A stretch of DNA of 64,000 nt from Silene conica (taxonomy: Eukaryota; Streptophyta; Magnoliopsida; Caryophyllales; Caryophyllaceae): NCBI GenBank assembly GCA_029255685.2, contig CM055319.2, forward strand, positions 17,325,247-17,389,246. Direction: 5' to 3'. This document shows positions 11,705 through 22,085 of the stretch, in pieces; within the stretch, counting starts at the first letter, position 1; each line of letters begins with the position of its first letter. The translations under genes were made by a program, and so were the position numbers. Below the pieces are notes generated by a model. The model was not told the DNA's origin and did not search any database. It saw nothing but the letters and a program-made list of their open reading frames with translations.

Positions 11705-14700
11705 TTATATTTTGTCACGCAAACCAATTTCCGACCGAAGTCTTTCGAATTGTTCTCTTTCCAACGGTTTTGTGAAAATATCCGCAAGTTGATCTTCGGT
11801 TCTACAAAAACTTAAGCATATATGCCCTTTTTCCACTTGATCACGTAGAAAATGATTTCGGATGTCTATGTGTTTGGTACGTGAGTGTTGTATTGGATTT
11901 TTTGAAATGTTAATTGCACTAGTGTTGTCGCAAAAAATAGGGGTAGTTTCGAAAATTAAACCGTAGTCATGTAATTGTTGTCTTACCCATAGAATTTGCG
12001 CACAACAAAGAGCGGCACTTACATACTCACTTTCGGCCGTGGACAATGCAACGGTGTTTTGTTTCTTTGAAGCCCATGAAATTATGCACGGTCCAAGGAA
12101 CGTTGCAATTCCCGACGTGCTTTTTCTTTCCACGAGATCACCGGCATAGTCCGCATCCGAGAAACCTACAAGATCAAGTTCAAAATGAGTTGGATACCAA
12201 AGATGTACTCCTTGTGTTCCAACCAAATACCTAAAAATCCGTTTTACGGCTTTGAAGTGTGATTCTTTAGGATTTGCTTGGAAACGAGCACATACACAAA
12301 CACTATATTGTATATCCGGACGACTTGCGGTTAAGTAGAGAAGTGAGCCAATCATACCTCGATAAATCTTCTCACTTACACTCTTACCTTCTTCATCTTT
12401 GTCAATTTTGACTTTGGACATCATGGGGGTAGGCATTGGTTTGGAGTCGGACAACCCGAACGTATTTAACATCTCTTTTAAGTACTTTTGTTGATGAATC
12501 ATTGTTCCTTGTTCATTTTGTTTGATTTGAAGACCAAGGAAAAATCCTAGTTCTCCCATCATACTCATTTCAAATTCGGATGTCATCAAATCAGAAAAAT
12601 ACTTATAAAGAACGTTATTTGTTGCACCAAAAATAATATCATCGACATAAACTTGTGCAAGCAACAGTACAGTTCCTTGTGACTTAATAAACAACGTTTT
12701 ATCAACCGAGCCTCGTGAGAAGCCGTTTTCAAGTAAAAGCTTAGACAATCTGTCGTACCAAGCTCGAGGAGCTTGCTTTAAACCGTAAAGTGCTTTGTCA
12801 AGTTTGAAAACATGGTTAGGAAATTCATTATTTATAAATCCGGGAGGTTGTTCAACAAAAACTTCCTCTTCAAGGTATCCATTTAGAAACGCGGTTTTCA
12901 CGTCCATTTGAAAGAGTTTGATACCTTGAAAGGATGCAAAAGCTATGAGCATACGTATGGCCTCAAGTCTAGCTACCGGTGCAAAGGTTTCATCATAATC
13001 AATCCCTTCTTGTTGATTATACCCTTGCACCACTAATCTAGCCTTGTTACGTACGATTTCTCCAACATCATCAAGCTTATTGCGAAAGACCCACCTCGTA
13101 CCAATGACAGTACGTTGGGCAGGCCTAGGAACCAGATGCCATACCTTGTTACGTTCAAATTGCTCTAATTCTTCTTGCATTGCAGTGGTCCAGTATTCAT
13201 CAGTCAAGGCCACTGTGACATTGGTTGGTTCAATTTTTGAGATGAAAGAATGGAATGCACAGTAATTTTGGAGGGAGGATCTGGTTTTTACTCCTGAATT
13301 AAGATCACTGGTTAGGTTTGATAGAGGATGTGAGCTTTGATGTTTCCAATTTTTGAGAACAAGTGGTTCGGGGGAGTTATTTGTTTCTGATGCAACAGTA
13401 GAAGCTACTGTTGAATTTTGGGAATTTGTTGAAAGAGGACTTGGTTCTTCCTCTGTTTGTGTGGTCAGCTGTTGTTCCCTTTCCAAATTTCCCCCTGAGG
13501 TGCTGGCTTCTTCTGTTGGTGAAGGAGTGTTAGTTCCCCCTGGATTTTGGCCGTTTTCCTCATGCAACAGTTGATCAGACTGTTGCTCGTCCTCTTCTAG
13601 CAATTGGTCCATATCACGACGGATCATGCCAATCTCAAAGTCATCATCATATTCATCTTCTTCATTCTGATCATCAGAAATAAACAAACTTGATTCATCA
13701 AATATTACATGTACGCTTTCCTCCATTTTCATGGTACGTTTGTTATATATTTTATAAGCCTTACTATGATCCGAATATCCGACAAATACTCCTTCATCAC
13801 TTCGAGCATCAAATTTTCCAAGGTTGTCTTTTCCATTATTGTGAACAAAACACTTACTACCAAAACATTTTAAGTGTGAAATGTTAGGTTTTCTGCCTCG
13901 AAGCAATTCATAAGGAGTCTTGTTTGACATTTTTCGAATCATAACACGGTTATAAGTATAACAAGACGTATTGACCGCTTCTGCCCAAAAATTTCTAGGA
14001 ACCTTAGAGCTAATGAGTAAAGTCCTAGCCATGTTTTCCAAAGTTCGATTCATTCTTTCCACTACCCCGTTTTGTTGTGGGGTTCTAGCGGCAGAAAAGT
14101 TATGGCTAACACCGTACTCATTACAATAGTCATTGAAAGATGAATTCTCAAATTCGGATCCATGATCGGATCTTAATGAAATGAGTTTGTATCCAAATTT
14201 ATTTTGAACCTTCTTGACCCAAATAAGGAATTCATCAAAGGTTTGATCCTTAGAAATTAGGAACAAAATCCAAACGTACCGTGAGAAGTCATCAACAATT
14301 ACACAAATGTACCTACTACCACCTTTGCTAGGTATACGCATTGGTCCACATAGATCTATGTGGATGAGTTCTAGTGGTAGAGAAGTACTAATGACATTTT
14401 TGGATTTAAAGGAGTTCTTTACTTGGTTTCCCTTTTACACAGTCATCACAAAGAGATTTGAATTCAAATTTTATGTTAGGAATGCCATCTACTAGGTCAA
14501 GTTTTCTTATGATATTTAGTGTTTTGGCATTCACATGACCAAGTCGTTTATGCCAAAGCCAAGGGTTATTCTTTTGAACACTCATGCAAGACAAGGTTTG
14601 TCCCGACAAAGAGTGAAGATTGGTCATGTAAACATCCTTAACACGATTACCACTAAGAATGAGATTCCTAGTCTTTTCATCTATTATTCTACATTCATTT

Positions 14701-14978
14701 GCACGGAATTCAACAATATTACCACGATCACATAATTGAGAAATACTAAGAAGATTGTGCTTCAAACCTTTGACAAGCAACACTTTGTCGACGCATAGTG
14801 ACTTTGACTTACCAACTTTTCCAATACCAACTATTTCACCTCGTTTGTTGTCACCAAAAGTCACCATACCGCCATCATAGGCCTTTAGTGAGAGAAATTG
14901 GTTTTTATCTCCCGTCATATGACGTGAGCATCCACTGTCCAAATACCAATTGCTGCTGCCTCCCACTATAGCCTGCAC
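11705..14978 (-). pseudogene. pol: Sirevirus pol: protease, integrase, RT, RNase H (one frameshift)
   Basis: Order on the minus strand: aspartic protease near 14930 (YLDSGCSRHMTG, catalytic D-S-G), GAG-pre-integrase with an HKRLGH motif and zinc-binding C-x2-C (~14560-14440), integrase core from 14341 (VDDFSRY, LRSDHGSEFEN, TPQQNGVVERMNRT; the D-D-E set is present), RT (QMDVKTAFLNG, LYGLKQAPRAW, YVDDIIFG) and RNase H (FSDADYAGD, STAESEY, CDNTSAINI, LADIFTKPLE). From 14341 to 11705 the frame is intact for 878 codons. A one-base insertion at ~14430, in the KGK-Q region, separates protease/pre-integrase from integrase. The protease frame follows gag after a second frame change near 14980; no ATG opens it (first codon of the open stretch is GTG). 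RT and RNase H look catalytically complete. Confidence 0.95.
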
Positions 14979-14982
14979 ATAA

Positions 14983-17007
14983 TCAATTCGTTAGTTTAGG
15001 AACCCAGACTAGCTTGGGTTCCTTCTTAACATTCTTCTTTTTGAACACTTCCTTTTTGACCCTTGATTGTTTAGCTCTTGACGTACTTCTTTCTAGGTCA
15101 AGTTTTCTCTTTTCACATCCATTGAACTCATGACCGGTGTTACCACAATAGTTACAGATTATGTATTCAGCAAGACCAGCGCATTTTCTTCTTCTGAAGT
15201 CAGTTTGACTCGGGTCTTGGTTTCTAATGCAACAGTGTGTGTTACTGTTGCGTAAAAAACCAAGTCCAGTCATTTTCTCTCGACATTCATATTCTTGTGA
15301 TTTCTTTAGAAGAAATTCTAGGACTCTCTGACTACCTTCCCATTTGAGATAGAAGGTTTTGGCCTCATCTAACTTTTTATTCAAGGTCTTGATTTCACTT
15401 AGATGTTCATGGTTTAGCCTTTGTGATTTGTCGAGAGCATATTTAATGTGACTCACCTCATCACTCAACATTGATCCAACTTGTTGTAGTTGTTTGTTAT
15501 CTTGCTTATAGAAAGTGAGTTCAAACAGCAAAGAGTCACGTTCCTTGGTGATTGTGGAGACACGTTTGTTAAGGCTGCTCAATTCTTTGTCAAGATCTGA
15601 TGCAACAGTGCAAGAGTCTGTGACATGAATTTGTTCCATCTTTTTGGTGAGAGTACGGTTCTGTTTTTGCAAACTCTTGATTTCATTTTCGACAATGGTT
15701 GATGAGCTGGTTATGTCAGTTTCATTTAGACTTTATTTTAGACAAATGTTTTCTTCAGCAATGTTCTCGATTTCTTCTTGCATTGCTTCAAGTTTATCAT
15801 TTTGAACACGACACTTATCTATGAATTGATCTAATAGAATGCACACTTTATCTTTTGAGAAAGACCGAGCTTTTTTCTTAAGTGAGTTTACCTCATTGTC
15901 GGAATCAGAGTTGGAATCATTTGAGTGGGCCATAAGACATACGACCTTTTCTTTGGAGGATTTTGAGACACTTTTTGAGGAATTTGACGAGACACATAAC
16001 TTGGCATCTAATTCGTCCTCAAGGATTTCATCCTCTTCGGAATCAGATAAACCCCAAATAGCCGTCATGACCTTTGCCTTATATTCTTGTTTTGCAACGT
16101 CACGCTTCTCCTTTGATTTAAATAGATCCCACTTTGGACATTCTTTGATTTGGTGACCCTTATCACCACATTTAAAACATCCAATAGTGGAGGTCGATTT
16201 TCTTTTAGGAAACTGTCGTTTACTAGCATTAGTCTTAAACCTTTGGGAGCCCCTACCATTTATCATATTCGCAATGTTTTTGGTAAACAAAGCAAACTCA
16301 TCATCTCCATCCTCCTCATCACTAGAGAGAGCATTGAGAGCGAGCCCTTTCCCTTTGGAAATTTCCTTAGAACGCTTCACGAGGGTTAGTTCGTGAGCCA
16401 TGAGTGAGCCCATTAGTTCATTAAGGGATAGAATAGATAGGTCTTTTGCTTCCTCAATAGCGGTAACCTTTGGTTGCCATCTTTCGGTTAGGCTACGAAG
16501 AACTTTGCGAACTAGATCCTCGGGTTCAAAAACCCTCCCTAGATTTTTGAGTTCATTGACAATGCTAGAAAAACGAGAGGAGAGACTATTTATGGATTCA
16601 TCCTTAGTCATGTTAAACATCTCGTACTGTTGCATAAGAAGATCTATTCGATACTTCTTTACTTGTGACGTTCCCTCATATGCAAGGCATAGGGTGTCCC
16701 AAATTTCTTTGGCCGACGTGCAACCAGATATTCTATTGATCTCTTGTTCACCGATGCCATATTGAAGGATGGACATGGCTTTAGAGTTCTTTTCGACCTT
16801 TTTGTAATCTGACTCAACGTACTTGTCCTCGCTTTTTGGTGTACTAGTGCCATCGGCATTAGTGACAGAGATAGCGAGGGGACCATTTTTTATTATTAAC
16901 CAACACTCATAATCAGTACCCTTAACGTAGTGCTCCATGCGATGTTTCCACCAGACATAGTTATCTCCCTTGAAGATGGGATACTTAGTGTGTTTATTTT
17001 CGTCCAT
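14983..17007 (-). pseudogene. gag: Sirevirus gag, one in-frame stop
   Basis: The ATG at 17007 lies ~50 bp from the PBS. The N-terminus (FKGDNYVWWKHRMEHYVKG) is the copia gag/UBN2-type domain. A CCHC zinc knuckle (CFKCGDKGHQIKEC) lies near residue 278 and a second (CNYCGNTGHEFNGC) near 15140; a long predicted coiled-coil stretch lies between. A TAA at 15733-15735 interrupts the frame, which then continues unchanged to 14983. Two knuckles with a coiled coil fit the long gag of Sireviruses. The product would form the particle and bind element RNA in the cytoplasm. The stop may be a single substitution in this copy. Confidence 0.9.
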
Positions 17008-17054
17008 AACTATAGATCAACTCTTTTGGGGCTTAGCCAATATCAAGAGCAAGA

Positions 17055-17067
17055 GGCTCTGATACCA
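17055..17067 (-). promoter_or_regulatory. Primer binding site for initiator Met-tRNA (Sirevirus)
   Basis: The minus strand reads TGGTATCAGAGCC two bases inside the 5' LTR boundary at 17070. This is the standard plant PBS complementary to the 3' end of tRNA-iMet, with no mismatch. It sets the orientation of the element as minus. Confidence 0.95.
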
Positions 17068-17069
17068 AT

Positions 17070-18433
17070 TGAAGAGTTAAGAACGAATAAACACCTAAGA
17101 GGGGGAGGGGGTGAATTAGGTGTGACCTTTTTAAAATTTTAACGACAACTACACTTGAGAGACTTAATGACGAGTAAGTTCACAAGATGAGCAAAGTGTT
17201 CTATGCAACAGTATGATTGACTGTTACACAGAAACTTGGAATCGTTCAAGTTAGCGAGAATAAAGCGAAGAGTATGTAAGTAAATAAACAAACAACCAAA
17301 GTTAAAAAATTGGTTCAGTCTCTACTCCGAGACCTACGTCCAACCGTTATTTTATTGATTGTTTAGAAATTTACTCCAACAACTAAAAGAATACAAGTAA
17401 AATAACTCGCCAACCTACTCCGGTTGCATTTGCTCAAAGCTACTCCGCTTTAAGACTTGACTCAAACTTAAAGCTACTCTGGTTTACAGGATCAGAATCT
17501 TAGATGTTCACTTAAGAACGTGGAGATTTACATTTAAGATCTAAACACGAGAATCATGGAACAAACTCATTATGTCACAGTGTAGCTTACTGATGCATGG
17601 AGATTTTCAGACCGAGTTTGAGAAAAACGTTTGAAGACTTTTAAACTTAAAATGATTTTGCAAAACTTAAAGAAAGAACTTTGAAGGCTTAAGAGTTTTG
17701 CAGAAAACTTCAATAAATGTTGTAAAAGCCTTAGCATTGAATGAGGCTAAGGGGTTTCTTTTATAGTAATTCAAATGTGGGTATTACCCAATGTGTACTT
17801 CCTTTGTACTTTTGTCCATTGGATAATAGCTAGCCCACTTGACAAGCAAAAGTTGTTGTTTAGTTTTCATTGGCTTTTGATAAAGCAAATCAGATTTTGT
17901 TTGTAAAATATCTTCTAATAAGATGCTTAGTACTATTTACATTTCAAATGTAAACAATTCATAAGTTCTTATTATTTTACGAAATGCGGTACACTACGAA
18001 TAAGACGGGTTTTTACGCTTCAATTCGTGCGTGCCAAAAGAGAAGACGATTTTACAAGAAAATAGATTTTGACAATTATTTTCAGAAAACTAAAGTGACT
18101 GTTTTGCACATTACTTGAAAACATTTTTCTCGTACTAAAAAACTCCATGCGGTACAGACGCAACAGTCTGATGGACTGTTGCATGACAAAGCTAACACTT
18201 GATTTTAACGAGGATGTTCCACTTACTCTTACATTTGTGACTTAGGTTACAAAGGGGATGTTCTTGACTTGTGTTGTTCTTCTTGATCATGTTTGAAACA
18301 TAATGGATGATCTCTTTGTTGCCTTTGTTCTTCAATCCATTTGCTTAGCCTTGAATACTCAATTCATGCTACTTAAGAACAAACAATTAATATTAACAAG
18401 GACTTGTCATCATCAACTTAAAATGTTCCAACA
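17070..18433 (-). repeat. Sirevirus 5' LTR
   Basis: 1,364 bp with the same termini as the copy at 7564-8957. It lacks 30 bp at ~17480, where two short ctct/ctc repeats have been joined. It carries the same two spaced palindromes (17205-17227 and 18160-18182). The element's promoter should lie here, but I could not assign a TATA box confidently. Confidence 0.95.
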
Positions 18434-18610
18434 AGGAGTTTGTTTTATTTTGTTACTGTATTTAGATTGATTCTTATTCTCTTGTAACTAGTATATAAAT
18501 ATTTGTATTCCTACTGTTTGATTATTAATAATAAAAACACATACATTTAGTTCCTTATAATATACGTAAACACCCTCTCTACTTTTTTTTTGGTTCCTAA
18601 TTTTGCAGAT
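18434..18610 (+). mobile_element. 3' tail of the older Copia remnant
   Basis: With the Sirevirus and one TSD removed, this joins 7501-7563 and continues as AT-rich sequence typical of a copia LTR (tttgttactgtatttagattgattcttattctcttgtaac). No complete LTR pair is visible, because the 5' half of the element is missing. The boundary with the duplicated terpene synthase segment is approximate. Confidence 0.6.
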
Positions 18611-19083
18611 CAAATATAAATGGCTAATGATTCATTATACATATGAAGGTATACCCGTACGGCCACTAATTCAATTCATTCAAGTTATGCAAACTTGGAG
18701 AGGTTCAATCAATATACTTTTGATCTGTTTTCGAGTATCTTTGTCTGGAACACTGAAACCATCACCTTCACGATATACGTGTTCAAACACCCGTGCTATA
18801 TTTATAATAACCTTCACATATGAATGTTGCTTGCTAGAGGCGCTCAAAAACTCCTTGTTCATCTTCTTCCATCTATTACTTATCATCTTCTTTACATGCA
18901 ACCTAGCCATCTCCTCTGTCGCCTTCGCTTCCACCATGTAACAAAAGATAGATGAGGACGAGTCTCCTCTCTCAAGCTCAGCCTGTTTATGGAAGATTAG
19001 AGAGCATTAGAGTCTTAGAGAGAACAAACTTACGGAACCGAAATATATTTAATCTCTTTTAAGCTTAATACAAATATACTCGT
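18611..19083 (-). pseudogene. Detached duplicate of the terpene synthase last exon
   Basis: Positions 18680-18982 on the minus strand repeat exon 7 of the gene at 22086-24805: same 303-bp length, same upstream intron AG, same stop. The C-terminal 84 residues (from the shared MVEAKATEEMARL) are identical; upstream, two residues differ (SSSSIFCY here, SPSSILCY there). Similarity extends ~100 bp into the intron and ~70 bp past the stop. None of exons 1-6 is present nearby, so on its own this cannot make an enzyme. It could be a relic of a tandem paralogue, a segmental duplication, or a far-downstream alternative last exon of the same gene; the intron would then contain the first exon 7 and a Cassandra element. 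Confidence 0.9.
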
Positions 19084-19954
19084 CTTAAAGGACATTTTAA
19101 GCCTACTAAACTATAGCATATATCATTAAAATGGTGGCATTTTATCATTAAAATGATGGCTTATATACAAATATACTCGTCTTAATAGAGTTATGGAATA
19201 ACTAAAAATTTTATTTAGACAAATTGGAAAAACCAAATGAATTCTTCGACAAACACACTAAAACATAAATAATCATTCAACAATTAGTGCTTGTTTACAA
19301 AACTCAACTTCATAATTACTCACTTCCCTACCACCTAATATTAGATTTGGCCAAATGTGGGCAAACACGTTTGGCCCGTCCTGTTCGGCCCGCTTTGTTA
19401 ACGGGTTTAGTCACAAAATAATTTAAAATAAGTGGGTACTGACAAGAAAATTAGGCCTGCTAAAATTAATGGACGGGATTAGACTAAATAAAAAAATTTC
19501 CCAGACAACCCGCTAGGCTCGCTACATAACCGAACAAAAATTAATAAAAATTAAAACTGAATATTATTATATTCAAAATATTATGTGTAATGAAGATTGG
19601 TTACGAGCTTAGGGTTGTCCTTAGGTAAATTTTTTACTTTTTATTCTACCATTAAATTAGTAATTCTCTCCCCAAATATATTTTTTTTATAATATTTGGT
19701 TATATCAGTAAATTAGTTATTAATATATATGTATAATATCTTATGATTCTCACGGGTTTCATATCGAGGAAGAAGTGAAAGACGTGAATAATAACAGATA
19801 AAGACGTGTCTTCCTTGTAATACTCCATTGAACCGAATAGGATATTCGGGTGGGTTAACCCCTTGAAGAGGTCCATTGATAGGCTTATATGACTAGTGCT
19901 TAAAGGGATTGAAAGTACTACTCATATCAACAAAGTGCACTTTCTTTTCTGGTT

Positions 19955-20028
19955 ATCCATGCGAAAGAACTCCAAGGTTAAGCGTGCTTGGCTGGGAGTA
20001 GTCTTAGGATGGGTGACCTCCTGGGAAG
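19955..20028 (+). other. 5S rRNA-derived segment, Cassandra 5' LTR
   Basis: The segment contains GAACTCC, AGGTTAAGCGTGCTTGG (A-box region), AGTAGT.TTAGGATGGG and GGGTGACCTCCTGGGAAG (C-box region), in the order and spacing of the 3' half of plant 5S rRNA. The 5' part of 5S is absent or unrecognisable. It is part of the LTR and not a 5S gene. Confidence 0.9.
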
Positions 20029-20452
20029 GTTCCCGGGATTCGCATGAGTGAGGACAAAATGCGTTGGAAAGGACTCGTGTTGGTCTGTGGGGCCAGTATA
20101 AAGCCTGACGAGCTACCGTGGCTAACATTTCCGGTCCTAGGTGTGAGCCGGGGTGTTACAAGTGGTATCAGAGCAACCCTGCGACCGTCTGGTGAGCCTG
20201 TGGTCTAGAGTACCCGGGTCACCAACCAAGCGGGGGAGGATTCCTGGTTTGGCTCGGCTGCGGTCGGATGCTGCCAGGCGCAACGAGGACGTTGCGTTCT
20301 TCAAGTGGGGGTGTGTAATACTCCATTGAACCGAATAGGATATTCGGGTGGGTTAACCCCTTGAAGAGGTCCATTGATAGGCTTATATGACTAGTGCTTA
20401 AAGGGATTGAAAGTACTACTCATATCAACAAAGTGCACTTTCTTTTCTGGTT

Positions 20453-20526
20453 ATCCATGCGAAAGAACTCCAAGGTTAAGCGTGCTTGGCTGGGAGTAGT
20501 CTTAGGATGGGTGACCTCCTAGGAAG
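20453..20526 (+). other. 5S rRNA-derived segment, Cassandra 3' LTR
   Basis: Same as the 5' LTR segment, with ctcctaggaagg in place of ctcctgggaagg at its 3' edge. Confidence 0.88.
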
Positions 20527-20533
20527 GTTCCCG

Positions 20534-20760
20534 GGATGCGCATGAGTGAGGACAAAATGCACTGGAAAGGACTCGTGTTGTTCTGTGGGGCCAGTACAAA
20601 GCCTGGCGAGCTACCGTGACTAACATTTCCGGTCCTAGGTGTGAGCGGGATGCGCATGAGTGAGGACAAAATGCGCTGGAAAGGACTCGTGTTGGTCTGT
20701 GGGGCCAGTACAAAGCCTGGCGAGCTACCGTGACTAACATTTCCGGTCCTAGGTGTGAGC
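20534..20760 (+). repeat. Tandem duplication inside the Cassandra 3' LTR
   Basis: A block of ~114 bp (gggatgcgcatgagtgagg ... cctaggtgtgag) occurs twice in direct succession, with a unit boundary near 20646. The 5' LTR has it once. It lies downstream of the 5S segment and stops just short of the LTR end. Confidence 0.9.
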
Positions 20761-22085
20761 CGGGGTGTTACATTCCTCCACTGATATTTTAAGTCTTTTG
20801 AGAGTTTATATGAAACAACTATAATTTTAATTACTATTTTGAAAGTTGTGAACAAGATCTTAACTCTTAAGTTATAAGTTTTATTTTGCAAATTAGGTAA
20901 TCATGATATTTTTTTACCGTTTTGTTGGTTTGATTTTTCAATAATTAATTTCATTAAAAGCCCACTAGCCCAAGCGTTGGCCCGCTAAGGTATATAGGGG
21001 CGAGTACGGGCAGTTATAGCGGCCACGCCATGGCGGACATTACGGTGTCTTATTAGTTGAGATGCATTACATTATATCATTCAAAATTCTTTACCTAGAC
21101 TTGTGTAAGACGGTTATAGACAAAATGTTATTTTATAACAGATCTTTTCATTATCATATTACCGGGTAACTAATTAATTAAACAACCTATTTTATAGTTT
21201 AATAACATTTAAGGGTGTTTTATACATGTATTGGTCAAATTGACAAATTTGTATAAAAAAACTAAGGAGTTGTAAAGTAACTAAAATTTTTATTTGGACA
21301 AATTGGAAAAACCGAATGAGTTCTTAGACAAATACATCAAAAAATAAATAATCATTCAATAATTAGTGCTGCTTACAAAACTCAACGTCATAATCACTCA
21401 TCTTCCCTACCACCTAATACTTAATTTGGCCAAATGTGGACCAACTCGTTTGGCCTGTCCTGCTCGGTCCGCTTTGCTAGCGGGTTAGGTCACAAAAAAT
21501 TTAAAATAAGTGGGTACGGAGAAGAAAATTCGGTCTGCTAAAATTAATTTACGGGATTAGACTAAATAAAAAAAATTCCCAGACAACCCGCTAGGCCCGC
21601 TACATAACCGAATAAAAATTAAAACTGAAAAATATTATATTCAAAATAGTATGCGTGTAATGAAGATTTGTTACGAGCTAAAGGGTTATCCTTCGGTAAA
21701 TTTTTTACTTTTTATTCTACCATTAAATTAGTAATTCTCTCCCCAAATATATTTGTTTATAATATTTGGTTTTTCAGTAATTAATTTTATTAAAAGTCCA
21801 CTAGCCCGAGCGTTGGCCCGCTAAGGTATATAGGGGCGGGTACAGGCAGTTATAGTGGGCACGCCATGGCGGTCGTTACGGTGTCTTATTAGTTGAGATG
21901 CATTTCATTATATCACTCAAAATCCTTTACCTAGACTTGTGTAAGATGGTTATATACAGAATGCTATTTTATAACATATCTTTTCATTATCATATATAAA
22001 TGGCTAATGTTTCATTATGCATAAAATGGCTAATGTTTCATTATACATATGAAGGTATACCCGTACGGCCACTAATTCAATTCAT

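Larger units (their letters stand above)
7564..18433 (-). mobile_element. Nearly complete Sirevirus (Ty1/copia) retrotransposon with env-position ORF
   Basis: The element spans 10,870 bp with LTRs at 7564-8957 (3') and 17070-18433 (5') and a 5-bp TSD AGGAG at 7559-7563 and 18434-18438. On the minus strand the order is 5' LTR, PBS, gag, pol (protease, integrase, RT, RNase H), a long extra ORF, PPT, 3' LTR. That order, the WYLDSGCSRHMTG protease block and the extra ORF after pol identify the Sirevirus (SIRE/Maximus-like) lineage. It lies in the 3' tail of an older Copia remnant. Hand comparison of the LTRs gives about 10 substitutions plus a 30-bp deletion in the 5' LTR, so insertion was recent. 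Gag-pol carries one stop and two frame changes; RT-RNase H and the extra ORF are open. Confidence 0.95.
19816..20772 (+). mobile_element. Cassandra TRIM retrotransposon with 5S rRNA sequence in its LTRs
   Basis: The LTRs are 19816-20160 (345 bp) and 20314-20772 (459 bp), both TGTAATACTCC...GGGTGTTACA. The TSD is TTCCT (19811-19815 and 20773-20777). The 153-bp internal domain starts with the iMet PBS TGGTATCAGAGC (20163-20174) and ends with a purine tract ccaagtgggggtg-like before the 3' LTR. Each LTR carries a stretch of 5S rRNA including the internal Pol III promoter. It encodes no protein, as expected for this family, so it needs proteins from another element. The 3' LTR is longer because ~114 bp are duplicated in tandem. 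Confidence 0.95.
19084..21992. repeat. Two further copies of the 1.1 kb repeat (array B)
   Basis: The anchors seen in array A recur at about 19311 and 21390 (cataatcactca) and 21206 (catttaaggg). The first copy is split by Cassandra and resumes at 20778 with the expected next bases (ttcctccactgat). The second copy has an internal deletion, joining atatttggt to ttttcagtaatt near 21770. The array lies exactly between the two copies of terpene synthase exon 7. Confidence 0.85.

Noticed and set aside
19955-20526. 5S rRNA genes
   Set aside because: Only the 3' half of 5S is present and it is embedded in LTRs with PBS, PPT and TSD: this is a Cassandra element.
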